Origin: Paracoccus sp. PAMC 22219
Lineage (GTDB): Bacteria; Pseudomonadota; Alphaproteobacteria; Rhodobacterales; Rhodobacteraceae
Length of the DNA stretch: 57,676 nt
Direction of reading: 5' to 3'
Assembly: GCF_000787695.1 (NCBI RefSeq)
Contig: NZ_BBPH01000008.1
Location: 1-57,676 of the forward strand
Shown: one piece after another, positions 10,550-21,012 of the stretch
Layout of the letters: every line of letters starts with the position of its first letter
How positions within the stretch are numbered: position 1 is the stretch's first letter
The notes under the pieces: generated by a model
What the model was told of the DNA's origin: nothing
Database searches by the model: none
The model's input: the letters and a program-made list of their open reading frames with translations, nothing else
Position numbers and translations under genes: made by a program

Positions 10550-11572
10550 TCACCCCTTCTTCACGCGTTTCTTCTGGCGATAGGTGTCGATGACGACGGC
10601 GGCCACGATGATCGCACCCTTGATCATCTCCTGGTAATAGGCGTCCAGCCGCAGGAAGGTGAAACCCGAGATGATGACACCGAAGATCACCATGCCGATG
10701 GACGTGCCGATGATCGACCCGCGCCCCCCGGCCAGCGACGTGCCGCCGATGACGGCCATCGCGATGGCGTCCAGTTCGTACATCATGCCCATCCCGGCCT
10801 GCGCGGTCTGGCCGCGTGCGGCGACGACGATCCCGGCCAGTGCCGCAAGGGTCGCGGCGACGACGTACAGCTTGACCAGGTGGCGTTCGACATCGATGCC
10901 CGACACGCGCGCCGCCTGCGGATTGGCCCCGATCGCATAGGTGAACTTGCCATAGCGGGTGTATTTCATCGCCACGTGAAAGACCGCCGCGACCGCCAGG
11001 AAGATATAGACAGGCATCATCCCCGACCCCAGGAACACGAAGCCGTCCGTGGGAAAGCTGACCGGCTGGCCCTTGGTGTACCATTTCGCGAAACCGCGCG
11101 CGGTGACCATCATGCCAAGCGTGGCGATGAAGGGCGGGATCTTGGTATAGGCGATCAGCCAGCCGTTCACGAACCCCGCGACCGCCCCGCAGACCAGCCC
11201 GATCAGCACCGGCACGATCACCGGCATGTCGGTCAGCGCCGGATAGACGGCGCGGGCGTATTCCGCCGATTGCGCAAAGCTCATCGACACCATCGCCACC
11301 GCGCCCACGATGGACCCCGACGACAGGTCGATCCCGCCCGAGATGATGACCTGCGTCACCCCGACCGCGATGATGCCGATCACCGACACCTGCAGGATCA
11401 TGATCTTGAGCCGGCCGATATTGCCCAGAAACGTCTGGCCCTGAAAGATCCAGCCCAGGATCTCGAAGATCAGCGCGATGCCGATCAGCACCAGCAGGAT
11501 GTTGATTTCCGAAGGCAGCTTGCGATGCGCCTTGGGTGCGGCGCGTTCGCCGCCGATTGCCTGTGTGGCCAT
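10550..11572 (-). CDS. iatP: inositol ABC transporter permease
   Basis: A 340-residue integral membrane protein of the ribose/AraH-type (BPD_transp_2) family with about ten hydrophobic segments. The conserved GVTQVIISGGIDLSSGSIVGA and AVIGGTSLAGGRGSIIGTSIG segments are diagnostic of carbohydrate permeases. It would form the membrane channel with the ATPase encoded upstream at 11588-13117 and the binding protein at 13167-14105. AGGAG stands nine bases before the ATG at 11572. The stop is seven bases from the iolH-like start, so transport and catabolic genes appear to be one operon. Inositol specificity is inferred from the surrounding iol genes. Confidence 0.88.
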   Translation of the reverse strand: MATQAIGGERAAPKAHRKLPSEINILLVLIGIALIFEILGWIFQGQTFLGNIGRLKIMILQVSVIGIIAVGVTQVIISGGIDLSSGSIVGAVAMVSMSFAQSAEYARAVYPALTDMPVIVPVLIGLVCGAVAGFVNGWLIAYTKIPPFIATLGMMVTARGFAKWYTKGQPVSFPTDGFVFLGSGMMPVYIFLAVAAVFHVAMKYTRYGKFTYAIGANPQAARVSGIDVERHLVKLYVVAATLAALAGIVVAARGQTAQAGMGMMYELDAIAMAVIGGTSLAGGRGSIIGTSIGMVIFGVIISGFTFLRLDAYYQEMIKGAIIVAAVVIDTYRQKKRVKKG

Positions 11573-11587
11573 CTGGCCGCTCCTTTC

Positions 11588-13117
<1,530 letters not shown>

Positions 13118-13140
13118 CGTGATCTCCTGCCGGGTAAGGA

Positions 13141-13159
13141 CGGGGCCATGGCGGCCCCG
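13141..13159 (-). terminator. intra-operon hairpin after ibpA
   Basis: Perfect 7-bp inverted repeat CGGGGCC-atggc-GGCCCCG in the 49-base gap between the binding-protein stop and the ATPase start. No T-run follows on the minus strand, so it is more likely a partial attenuator or mRNA 3'-end stabiliser than a full terminator. Confidence 0.6.
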
Positions 13160-13166
13160 CCGCCTG

Positions 13167-14105
13167 TCACTGCTGGTATTCGGCCAGGTTCTGGGGCGTC
13201 ACCAGTTCGAACGGCACATAGACCTTGGAGTCCACCGCCTCTCCCCGCGCCAGGCTCAGCGCGGCATCGACCGCGCCCTGGCCCTGACCGGCGGCGTTCT
13301 GGAACACGGTCACGTCCAGATCGCCCGCCTGCATCGCGGCCAGCGCGTCGGCGGTGGCGTCGATGCCGCCGACGATCACCTGGTCCATCGCCATGCCCGA
13401 CGTCTTCAGCGCCTGGATCGCGCCGATCGCCATCTCGTCGTTGTTGGAGATGACCGCGTCGAACTGGATCCCCGCCGACAGCCAGTTGGTCATCAGGTCG
13501 GTGCCCTGGGTGCGCGACCACATGGCGGTCTGCTCCTCGACGATCTCGATGAAGCTGCAGTCGTCGGTGGCGATCACGTCCTTGATGTCCTGGGAGCGGA
13601 TGCGGGCGGCCTGGTTGGACAGCTCTCCCATCATCACGACGGCCGTGGCGCCGTCGCCCTTGCCCGCCTCCTTCAGCAGGCGGCAGATCTCCTGCGTCTG
13701 CAGGGTGCCGGACTCGACCTCGTCGGACGCGACAAAGGCCTGGCCCTCGGGCAGTTCGTCCACGTTGACGGGCTGGCGGTTGACATAGACCAGCGGGATG
13801 CCTGCCTCGGCCGCAAGGTTCGACATGGCGATGGTCGCGTCGGTGTCGACCGGGTTCACGATGATCGCATCCACCCCCGATGCGACGAAATTCTGGATCT
13901 GGTTCAGCTGGCGGCCCACGTCGTTCTGCGCGTCCTCGACCTGCAGGGTCACGTCGTCCATGCCGGCGGCATAATCCTGCATGCCGTTGCGCAGCACGGT
14001 CAGGAAGTTGTCGTCGAACAGCGCCATCGAGACGCCGATGTTCTCCGCCGCGGCGGCGCTGCCAAGTCCGGCCACCAATGCCGTGGTCATCAGGAATGTC
14101 TTCAC
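13167..14105 (-). CDS. ibpA: periplasmic inositol-binding protein
   Basis: A 312-residue type I sugar-binding protein of the RbsB family (Peripla_BP_4). It starts with GTG at 14105, preceded five bases upstream by an unusually strong GAGGAGGAGGA ribosome binding site (14111-14121). A signal peptide ([19 protein letters not shown]) is followed by mature [14 protein letters not shown]. Further family segments are [49 protein letters not shown] and [14 protein letters not shown]. It delivers the sugar to the permease and ATPase encoded downstream. The ligand, inositol, is inferred from the operon. A non-AUG start with a very strong binding site fits high expression of a binding protein. Confidence 0.9.
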   Translation of the reverse strand: MKTFLMTTALVAGLGSAAAAENIGVSMALFDDNFLTVLRNGMQDYAAGMDDVTLQVEDAQNDVGRQLNQIQNFVASGVDAIIVNPVDTDATIAMSNLAAEAGIPLVYVNRQPVNVDELPEGQAFVASDEVESGTLQTQEICRLLKEAGKGDGATAVVMMGELSNQAARIRSQDIKDVIATDDCSFIEIVEEQTAMWSRTQGTDLMTNWLSAGIQFDAVISNNDEMAIGAIQALKTSGMAMDQVIVGGIDATADALAAMQAGDLDVTVFQNAAGQGQGAVDAALSLARGEAVDSKVYVPFELVTPQNLAEYQQ

Positions 14106-14302
14106 GTCGGTCCTCCTCCTCTGATGGCGCGAACGCGCCGGGCACGTCCTGCAGGCATGGGGCGTCCCGGCACCGGCCATCGACCGGTGCGGCATGCGCG
14201 TGCTGCCTTGTCCTGCATGGGCCGACGGGTCTCCTCCTCCGCCAGCCAGGGGAACGATGCCTCCGTTTCCGGCCATCGGTCAACGGTCTGCCGCAGCGCT
14301 TC

Positions 14303-14318
14303 GCATCATCCATGATGC
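14303..14318. promoter_or_regulatory. candidate LacI-family operator upstream of ibpA
   Basis: Perfect 7-bp palindrome GCATCAT-CC-ATGATGC about 200 bases before the ibpA start and just after the lacI-family stop. Its symmetry and length fit LacI-family operators. A nearby ATGATGGGATT (14334-14344) resembles ATGATGGCATT upstream of the regulator itself. Confidence 0.5.
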
Positions 14319-14342
14319 AAACCGCCACGCAGAATGATGGGA

Positions 14343-15379
14343 TTACCTCATGGTTTCGCTTTCCGGGGTCCAGACCTCGGACGGAAAGAAGCGCTGGCCG
14401 GGCATGCGCGCCATGCCGCTGTCGCGCGTCGCGATCACCGTGGCGATCAGCTGTGTCGCCAGATCCCGGATCGGGGTGCCCAGAACGACGCTGACCACCC
14501 GGTCCTGCAGCCCGGCCTGAGAATCGGGCGTCAGCTCGTTCACGACCAGCACGACCCGGGACCCCGCCGCCATTTCGCGGACCGCCTGGATCGCCCCCTC
14601 CATCCCGCCGCCTGCGACGTAAAGGCCGACCAGATCGGCGTGACGGGCCAGCAGGTTGATCGTCGCCTCATAGGTCAGCTGCCGGGTCTCGAGGTTGATC
14701 TGCGTGTCCAGCAGCTGAAACTCCGGCGCGTCGTCGCGAACAAAGCTGCGGAACCCCGTCTCGCGCAGCTCGTGCCCGTGAAAGCGCGATCCGCCGATGA
14801 ACAGGGCGATCTTGCCGGGGCGCGTGGCCAGCTTGGTCACGAACCAGCCCGCAACCCTGCCGACCTTGAGGTTGTTGCTGCCGAAATAGCTTTCCCGCAC
14901 ACCCTGCGCGAAATCGGACAGCAGCGAAAAGACCGGCGTTCCGGTGGCCTGCAGGTCCTGGACCGCTTGGTGACCAGATGGTGGTCCTGCCCGGTCGCGG
15001 CCACCGCATCGACCCGCCCGCGCAGCGATGCCAGCACATCGGCCAGTTCCGCCGCCTGCGTCGTCTCGACAAAGCGGGGGATGATCTGAACGCGCGCCTG
15101 CGTGGTGGCGCGGGCCTGCGCCTCGAAGATCGCCTGCACGTCCTGATAGAACCGATGGCGCGGCTTTTGCAGCACCAGCCCAAGACGCAGTTCGGGCCGG
15201 TCGGCCAGCATCCGCTGCCGGATGACGTTGGCGCCGTGATAGCCGATCTGTTCCGCCGCCTGATGCACGCGGCGCACGGTCTCGTCGCGCACGTTCGGGC
15301 GGCCGTTCAGGACGCGGTCAACGGTGGCGGTGCTCAGCCCTGCGGCCTGTGCCAGATCTGCAATCGTGGGTCGTGCCAT
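14343..15379 (-). CDS. LacI-family transcriptional regulator of the inositol operon, frameshifted
   Basis: About 345 residues if continuous. The N-terminal helix-turn-helix MARPTIADLAQAAGLSTATVDRVLNGRPNVRDET is a textbook LacI domain, including the hinge region GYHGANVIRQRM. The effector domain resembles periplasmic sugar-binding proteins (LRLGLVLQKPRHRFYQDV, GLYVAGGGMEGAIQAV, VVLVVNELTPDSQAGL). The frame breaks near 14966, after GQDHHLVTK. One added base gives AVQDLQATGTPVFSLL and joins the C-terminal part. ATG at 15379 (MARPT) is preferred, with ATG 15391 possible. It lies immediately upstream of ibpA on the same strand. Control of inositol genes is inferred from position; many iol operons use an RpiR-type IolR instead. 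Confidence 0.85.
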
Positions 15380-15397
15380 CACGCCTCGCATCAATCG

Positions 15398-15417
15398 GAT
15401 GATGGCATTCTATCATC
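15398..15417. promoter_or_regulatory. candidate operator upstream of the LacI-type gene
   Basis: Inverted repeat GATGAT-N8-ATCATC, 18 bases upstream of the preferred start at 15379. It contains ATGATGGCATT, nearly repeated at 14334-14344 before ibpA. Possible autoregulatory site. Confidence 0.4.
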
Positions 15418-15442
15418 CGCCCAACCGCGGATGGCAAGCGCG

Positions 15443-17098
15443 TCAGGCGCGGCTGTCCGCGATCGCACGCCAGCGCGGATTGTCGTCGCCGACATGGCGG
15501 CGCGCGCCCCAGAACCCCGCCGGACCGGGGCCGGCCACCTCGACGAAGGCGTTGAAGAACGCCCCGCCCGCGGCGCCAAAGCTGTCGATGGCGCGGCGGT
15601 ACAGCCCGCCCATCTGGTCCGAATAATGAAACCGCTCGATGAAATCGAACAGTTCGGGGTCGGCATCGATGGCGGCGCGGTCGGGGACGATGTGGCTGCC
15701 GCCCTCGTACATGATCAGCGACAGGCCCGCATCCTGCGCGATGGCCTGCTGGGCGGCCCAGACCTCCTCCAGCGTGGCGATGGTGGTGCCGCCCTCCTCG
15801 CCCGCGATGTGGCGCCCGTCGGCGACCTGTTCGGCCATCAGGTCGAACGCCTGCGCGTCGCCCATGTCGCGCCAGGACCGGATCTGCGACAGGTTCGCCG
15901 GGCGCCCGATGCCGCCATCGAAATAGCCTGTCACCGCATAGGCGTCGAAATGGGTCTTGGGCGCACGGCGACCTTCGCCATCCGCGACCCACAAAGGCGC
16001 CTCCAGCATCGCATGGTTCAGGTCGATCCAGGCGGTATGCGCGGTGATGACCTTGCGCAGACGGTCGGGCGCATCGGCATAGACCGCGTCCAGCAGCCCG
16101 GCCATTTCTGCGGACCTTCCGCCATAGACCTGCATCCAGCCGTCACCTTGGCCGGGCCATTGCGCCTCGGCCTGCTGCAGGGCCCATTGGGTCTGGCCGA
16201 ACTGGAAATTCCAGACCTCGTTCGAAAATTCATACCAAGCGGTCAGGCCCGGATCCAGACTGTCGCGGACCAGCGTGGCAAAGCGGGTAATGTGGTCGTC
16301 GGTGGCCAGATGCGGAAAGCAGAACCAGGGATCGATGCCCAGCTGGTTGGCCAGCGTCACCATCACCTCGACCGGAACGCCCAGGGTCCAGGTGGCCGAG
16401 GTCAGGCGCGGGCGATCGTCCCATTCCGACAGCGTGCTGTCGTTCGTGGCCATCCAGTCCATGAACCGGATCACCCGGAACCCGCAGATCAGCGCCAGCC
16501 AGTCGGGCCGAAAGATCTGGCCCGCATCATATTCCGCCTGCAACGCCTGATGGATGCAGCGAAAATTGCGCGCGGGGTCGGTGGCGTCCTGATCGACGAT
16601 GTCCACCGCCACGATCCCCGTGTCCGACGCGACATAGTCGAATTCGGCCCATCCCGGACCGGTGGTGACGTTCGTGCCGGTGCCGTTGATGCGCACGTCG
16701 GCGGTCCCGTCCCAGGTCATGCGGTAATGGCCGTTCAGGCTGGTGTCATCGGCAGACAGGTCGCACAGGATGATCGTACCCACTGCGGTCGACCCGTCGG
16801 GGATGCTGATCGGCCAGCCATCCGCGTCCAGATGCCCGCCCTCGCGCAGTTCGGCGTTGGTGTGGGACACGAATTCGGCCTCTGACCGGCCCATCCATTC
16901 GCGGCTTTGGCGCATCACGTCGATGAACGGCTGCGAGGCGCCCCAATCGGAGATCCCCGACAGCCCCACCGCGATGCCGCCCGGTTCGGTGCGCATCGCG
17001 GCCCGCGCCAGGGTCGGCAGCCCGATCGCCACCTGCAGCCCAAAGGCGGCGCCAAGCATCAGCACGGAACGACGTTTCACCAAGGGACCCTTTCGCAT
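15443..17098 (-). CDS. secreted glycoside hydrolase-like protein
   Basis: A 551-residue exported protein. The N-terminus KRRSVLMLGAAFGLQVAIGL ends in LARAA, a signal peptide with a Tat-like double Arg. The C-terminal half looks like a clan GH-A barrel: YEFSNEVWNFQF offers the Asn-Glu acid/base pair and LIMYEGGSHIV the nucleophile Glu. The N-terminal half (WPISIPDGSTAVGTIILCDL, YRMTWDGTADVRINGTG) looks like a beta-rich accessory domain. A better start than ATG 17098 is GTG 17080, with AAAGGG seven bases upstream. It lies 63 bases upstream of the LacI-type gene on the same strand, so it may share transcription and control. The substrate is unknown and the glycosidase assignment is an inference from motifs. 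Confidence 0.6.
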   Translation of the reverse strand: MRKGPLVKRRSVLMLGAAFGLQVAIGLPTLARAAMRTEPGGIAVGLSGISDWGASQPFIDVMRQSREWMGRSEAEFVSHTNAELREGGHLDADGWPISIPDGSTAVGTIILCDLSADDTSLNGHYRMTWDGTADVRINGTGTNVTTGPGWAEFDYVASDTGIVAVDIVDQDATDPARNFRCIHQALQAEYDAGQIFRPDWLALICGFRVIRFMDWMATNDSTLSEWDDRPRLTSATWTLGVPVEVMVTLANQLGIDPWFCFPHLATDDHITRFATLVRDSLDPGLTAWYEFSNEVWNFQFGQTQWALQQAEAQWPGQGDGWMQVYGGRSAEMAGLLDAVYADAPDRLRKVITAHTAWIDLNHAMLEAPLWVADGEGRRAPKTHFDAYAVTGYFDGGIGRPANLSQIRSWRDMGDAQAFDLMAEQVADGRHIAGEEGGTTIATLEEVWAAQQAIAQDAGLSLIMYEGGSHIVPDRAAIDADPELFDFIERFHYSDQMGGLYRRAIDSFGAAGGAFFNAFVEVAGPGPAGFWGARRHVGDDNPRWRAIADSRA

Positions 17099-17254
17099 GG
17101 TCCCGACAGGTGGGACGGTGAATTTCTAACAGCGCCGCCCCCGACCGGGCAAGGTCTTTCCCCCGGCAGGATTGCGCCGATTCCCCCGCGTGGGGTTTAC
17201 GACCGGTGTCCGGCAGGGTCATCTTGCAAAAGATGAACAGCATCCGGTATTCCC

Positions 17255-17716
17255 TTGAAACAGCTATGCCTTCTCCTGACCCTGTGCCCCGCTCTGGCGC
17301 ATGCCGCCCCAGTTCTGGACCGGCCGCAGACGTTCGAACCGCTGAGCCGCACCGCCGAAGCGATCACCGGGCCGATCACGATCACGCAAGATGCGGTGGT
17401 GTTCGGCGAGAACGTTCAGGTCGACCTGCAACCGTTGGGTGAACGCGACGGGGTCTGGGCTGATGGCAGCAGCACGACCGCGGCACAACTGTTCCGCGTC
17501 GCGTCGGATCCCGGAACGCTGCTGAACGGAAACACGATCTGCGGGGCGGACCAGCCGCTGCGCCATCTGGCCGTGCGGCAGGATGAATCCTATGGCGGGT
17601 GGGTGCTGACGCTGCTGGCGTTCGGTGGCAACGCGGAACCCCAGGGCATCGCATCACCCGACCTGTGCGGGACCTATGCCTATCTGATGGACGGCCCGGT
17701 CGGCGCGACGGAGTAG
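17255..17716 (+). CDS. small secreted protein of unknown function
   Basis: A 153-residue protein. It has a clear signal peptide, KQLCLLLTLCPALAHA, followed by APVLDRPQTFEPLSR. The mature part contains two Cys (NTICGADQ and PDLCGTYAYL) that could form a disulfide, and looks beta-rich (GPITITQDAVVFGENVQVDL). I do not recognise a family. In this frame the only plausible start is TTG at 17255, because a stop codon lies seven codons upstream, and no good ribosome binding site is present. It diverges from the secreted glycosidase-like gene and precedes the glycosyltransferase by 80 bases. The signal peptide makes it likely to be real. Confidence 0.6.
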   Translation: MKQLCLLLTLCPALAHAAPVLDRPQTFEPLSRTAEAITGPITITQDAVVFGENVQVDLQPLGERDGVWADGSSTTAAQLFRVASDPGTLLNGNTICGADQPLRHLAVRQDESYGGWVLTLLAFGGNAEPQGIASPDLCGTYAYLMDGPVGATE

Positions 17717-17796
17717 CGGCGGGGGCGCCACCGCATCTGCGCCGCAGTTTTCCGCCGCCGGGACACCGACCGATCCCGACGAACCGTCTTGACGGA

Positions 17797-18699
17797 ATGA
17801 CCCGCAATCGACATGCGGGACAGGTGTGTCATCGAATCGAGAAAACGGTGCCGAATCAATCATTACCCGCCGGGTTGACGGTCTATTTGATCAATCTTGA
17901 CCGGGCCGTCGACCGGCTGCGGCGGATGACCGCGAAATGCGATGCCGTCGGCCTTCCCTTTGAACGGGTGACGGCGGTGGACGGATCGACGCTGAGCTTT
18001 CCGCATCCGGCCTTCGATGCCTGGGGCTATCGCCATCTGCACGGCCGCCGGGTGATCCCGGCCGAAGTCGGCTGCTATCTCAGCCATGTCGCCTGCGCGC
18101 AGCGGTTGCTGGACGGCCCGGACACGCATGCGCTGATCCTTGAGGACGATGTGGCCTTTCCGCCCGATTTCACGGCGATCCTGCGCCATGCGATGGCCGA
18201 GGACGACAGCTGGGACATCCTGCGGCTGAGCACGATGAACACCGGGCGCAAGTTCGCCTTTCGCGACCTGCCCGGCGGGCGGCGCCTGGCCAAGGCGTTC
18301 ACGCGGGAAAAGGGCGCCGGCGCCTATGTCATCAACCGCGCCGCGGCACGGTGGATCACGGGGCGGCTGATGCCGATGCGGCTGTCCTATGACATTGCCT
18401 TCGATCTGGAATACCTGGCCGGGCTGCGCGCGGTCTTTGTCGATCCGCCGCCGGTCAATCAGCGCGACGAACCCGCCTCGCAGATCCAGATGAACCTGCG
18501 CGCGTCGAAATATCCCGCGACGCGCTATCTGACGGTCCTGCCCTATCGCGCCTGGCTGGAGGTCAGCCGGCTGATTGCGCGCAGCGGCCAGTACGTCTAT
18601 GCGCGGGCGCATTACCTGCCCTACAAGACCGTGCTGAAGGTCGCGTCCTTTTTCCTGGCCATCACCCTGGGCATCGACGAGATCTTTGATCACATGTGA
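17797..18699 (+). CDS. glycosyltransferase family 25 protein
   Basis: About 300 residues. The GT25 (LPS biosynthesis, LgtB/LpsA-like) signatures are VYLINLDRAVDRLRRM near the N-terminus, VTAVDGSTL, AEVGCYLSHVACAQRLL, and the metal/nucleotide-sugar motif ALILEDDVAFPPDF, then GAGAYVINRAAARWI. It probably transfers a hexose to a lipopolysaccharide or capsule acceptor at the inner membrane. The C-terminal tail has a hydrophobic stretch (TVLKVASFFLAITLGI) that may bind the membrane. The start is uncertain: ATG 17797, or GTG 17848 closer to the conserved domain. It ends in a hairpin shared with the convergent gene at 18733. Donor and acceptor are unknown. Confidence 0.8.
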   Translation: MTRNRHAGQVCHRIEKTVPNQSLPAGLTVYLINLDRAVDRLRRMTAKCDAVGLPFERVTAVDGSTLSFPHPAFDAWGYRHLHGRRVIPAEVGCYLSHVACAQRLLDGPDTHALILEDDVAFPPDFTAILRHAMAEDDSWDILRLSTMNTGRKFAFRDLPGGRRLAKAFTREKGAGAYVINRAAARWITGRLMPMRLSYDIAFDLEYLAGLRAVFVDPPPVNQRDEPASQIQMNLRASKYPATRYLTVLPYRAWLEVSRLIARSGQYVYARAHYLPYKTVLKVASFFLAITLGIDEIFDHM

Positions 18700-18703
18700 T
18701 GCG

Positions 18704-18726
18704 GGCCGCCCCACGCGGGGGCGGCC
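18704..18726. terminator. convergent terminator-like hairpin
   Basis: Nine-bp inverted repeat GGCCGCCCC / GGGGCGGCC in the 33-base gap between the GT25 stop and the stop of the minus-strand FAH-family gene. Its placement between converging genes suggests bidirectional termination, though T-runs are short. Confidence 0.6.
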
Positions 18727-18732
18727 AAGGGG

Positions 18733-19440
18733 TCAGACGACCGTCACGCGGATCGATCCGACGCCCTCGATCCGCGCGTCCATCACGTCGCCGCGGCTGA
18801 CCGCGCCCACGCCGGACGGGGTGCCGGTCATGATCACGTCGCCGGGCTGCAGGTCGAAATAGCGCGACAGTTCAGCGATCATTTCGGGGATCTTCCAGAT
18901 CATCTGGTTCAGATCGCCGGTCTGGCGGCGCTCTCCGTTCACGTCCAGCGTCACGGCACCCGCGTCGGGGTGGCCGATCCGCGATGCAGGCACCAGCGGG
19001 CCGCAGGGGCCGGATTTCTCGAAGCTCTTGCCGACCTCCCACGGGCGGCCCATCTTCTTGGCCTCTCCCTGCAGGTCACGGCGGGTCATGTCCAGACCGA
19101 CGCCATAGCCCCAGACATGATCCAGCGCCCGGTCCACCGCGATGTCGGTCCCGCCCTTGGCCAAGGCCACGACCAGTTCCACCTCGTGATGCACGTCAGA
19201 GGTCAGCGTCGGATAGGGAAACGTCCCGTCCGACGTCAGGTTGGCCGGGCTTTTGAAGAAGAAGAACGGCGGTTCGCGGTCGGGGTCATGGCCCATCTCG
19301 ATGGCGTGGGCGGCATAGTTGCGGCCGATGCAGAACACGCGGTTGACCGGGAACACCTGGTCGCTGCCGTCGATGGGCAGGGTTGCGGGCGCCGCGGGGG
19401 CGATCACGTAATCGGTGGGCTTGGACAGATCGTTGGGCAT
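18733..19440 (-). CDS. fumarylacetoacetate hydrolase-family protein
   Basis: A 235-residue cytoplasmic FAH-domain enzyme. Conserved segments are VFCIGRNYAAHAIEMG, PPFFFFKSPANL, HHEVELVVALAKGG (metal-binding Glu-Val-Glu), GYGVGLDMTRRDLQ, KSFEKSGPCGP, MIWKIPEMIAELSRYF and PGDVIMTGTPSGVGAV. The short length without an N-terminal extension matches fumarylpyruvate or acylpyruvate hydrolases and related 2-keto acid C-C hydrolases or dehydratases. It starts at 19440, overlapping by one base the stop of the upstream permease gene, so it is co-transcribed with the two-permease importer. This suggests it acts on the imported compound or its product. The substrate cannot be read from sequence. Confidence 0.85.
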   Translation of the reverse strand: MPNDLSKPTDYVIAPAAPATLPIDGSDQVFPVNRVFCIGRNYAAHAIEMGHDPDREPPFFFFKSPANLTSDGTFPYPTLTSDVHHEVELVVALAKGGTDIAVDRALDHVWGYGVGLDMTRRDLQGEAKKMGRPWEVGKSFEKSGPCGPLVPASRIGHPDAGAVTLDVNGERRQTGDLNQMIWKIPEMIAELSRYFDLQPGDVIMTGTPSGVGAVSRGDVMDARIEGVGSIRVTVV

Positions 19441-20192
19441 CAGTTTCTGACTCCTGCGTAGTATTGAACACGTTTTTCCAAGCGCGAGACCCCTTCGGCA
19501 AGGGTCAGCGCGCAGGTGAAGAGGATGACGACCAGCGCCCAGAAATGGGCCATCAGGAAGTTCTGCTGGTACAGCGAAAACAGCGCACCCACGCCGATGA
19601 TCGACACCAGCAGCTGGCCGATGACCACGCCCTTGACGCCGCGCACCATGCCAAGGCGGACCCCGGCCAGGATTTCCGGCAGGGCCGACAGCACCATCAT
19701 GCGGGTGCGTTCGTACCGGGTCGCCTGAAAGCTGTCGGCCATCTCCATCAGCGACGGGGTGATGTGCTGGACGCCGGCGCGGGTGTCCAGGACGATGATC
19801 CAGACCGCGAACATGAACACGGTCACGATGACCGTGGGCGTGCCCAGGCCGAACAGGATCATGAACACCGGCACCAGCGCCGACAGCGGCGCGGACAGGA
19901 AGGTGTTGACCCACATGTTCAGCATCCGGTCGGCGGCGGGGACCAGCCCCATCAGAAAGCCCAGGGGAATGCCCACCACCAGCGCCAACGCGATGCCCGC
20001 GAAATAGGACAGCAGCGTGATGCGCATCGCCTCTCCGAAGCTGCGCGAGGTCACGACCTCGGTCATCGCGGCCAGCACCTCGGAAAAGGGCGGGAACAGC
20101 AGGACCAGGTCGAACCGGCCGATGATCTCCCACAGGATCACCCAGATCAGCAGCGATGCCATCTTGGGGACGTGGTATCCGTAAATGGTCAT
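19440..20192 (-). CDS. ABC transporter permease, NitT/TauT type (first of two)
   Basis: A 250-residue membrane protein of the SsuC/TauC (BPD_transp_1) family with about six hydrophobic helices. The cytoplasmic EAA-type loop is seen in ADSFQATRYERTRMMVLSALPEILAGVRLGM. It starts at ATG 20192, with GGAG overlapping the ATPase stop. Its partner permease is at 21009, its ATPase at 20197 and its binding protein at 21922. Two different permease genes in one NitT/TauT operon suggest a heterodimeric channel, instead of the usual homodimer. The substrate is unknown. Confidence 0.85.
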   Translation of the reverse strand: MTIYGYHVPKMASLLIWVILWEIIGRFDLVLLFPPFSEVLAAMTEVVTSRSFGEAMRITLLSYFAGIALALVVGIPLGFLMGLVPAADRMLNMWVNTFLSAPLSALVPVFMILFGLGTPTVIVTVFMFAVWIIVLDTRAGVQHITPSLMEMADSFQATRYERTRMMVLSALPEILAGVRLGMVRGVKGVVIGQLLVSIIGVGALFSLYQQNFLMAHFWALVVILFTCALTLAEGVSRLEKRVQYYAGVRN

Positions 20193-20196
20193 CGCC

Positions 20197-21012
20197 CTAC
20201 TCCACGTATTGCTTGATGCTGGTCCAGATGCGTTCGACCGTGTCCAGATAGGCCTCGTCGCGGCGCAGCTCGTCAGGGGTGATGCCGGCACGGATCTGCG
20301 GGTCGATGATCTCGGATATGCGGCCCGGGCGCGGCGACAGCATCACGATGCGGTCCGAGACATAGACCGCCTCCTCGATCGAATGGGTGACGAACAGGAA
20401 GGTCTTGTTCTCGACCTCGCGCAGACGCATCAGGTCCTCCTGAAACTTGCGCCGGGTCTGTTCATCCACGGCCGAGAAAGGCTCGTCCATCAGCAGGATG
20501 TCCGCATCGACCGCCAGGGCGCGGGCCAGGCCCACCCGCTGGCGCATGCCGCCCGACAGCTCGTGCGGGTACTTGCCCTCGAAGCCCGACAGGCCGACCT
20601 CGGCGATGTAATGGCGCGCGCGCTGTTCGCGGTCGCGCTTGCCCACGCCCTGCATCTTCAACCCGAACGCCGCGTTCTCCAGCACGCTGGCCCAGGGCAT
20701 CAGGGCGAAATCCTGGAACACGAAGGCGCGTTCGCGCCCTGGCCCGGTGACCGGCTTGCCGTTGACCAGGATCTGCCCCGAGGTCGGCTCCAGCAGGCCT
20801 GCCACGATCTTCAGCAGCGTGGTCTTGCCGCAACCCGACGGGCCCAGCAGGCTGGTCAGGTGGCCGCGTTCGAACGACAGGTCGATGTTCTGCAGCGCGG
20901 TGACGGAACTGCCGTATTTCTTGGAAATCCCCCGGATCTCGACGATGGGATCGCGCACGGCGCCTTGGGTGACGCGCGTGGCGTCCTTTGGCATGGCGTA
21001 TTGCTGCATCAT
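20197..21012 (-). CDS. ABC transporter ATP-binding protein, NitT/TauT type
   Basis: A 271-residue cytoplasmic ATPase of the SsuB/TauB family. It has Walker A LLGPSGCGKTTLLKIVAGL, Q-loop FVFQDFALMPWASV, signature ELSGGMRQRVGLARAL, Walker B ILLMDEPFSAVDEQTR and switch His FVTHSIEEAVYVSDRI. The upstream ATG of the pair (21012/21009) is chosen because AAAGGAGGGG lies about five bases before it. It overlaps the upstream permease stop by four bases (ATGA), so translation is coupled. It energises the two permeases on either side. Confidence 0.9.
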   Translation of the reverse strand: MMQQYAMPKDATRVTQGAVRDPIVEIRGISKKYGSSVTALQNIDLSFERGHLTSLLGPSGCGKTTLLKIVAGLLEPTSGQILVNGKPVTGPGRERAFVFQDFALMPWASVLENAAFGLKMQGVGKRDREQRARHYIAEVGLSGFEGKYPHELSGGMRQRVGLARALAVDADILLMDEPFSAVDEQTRRKFQEDLMRLREVENKTFLFVTHSIEEAVYVSDRIVMLSPRPGRISEIIDPQIRAGITPDELRRDEAYLDTVERIWTSIKQYVE

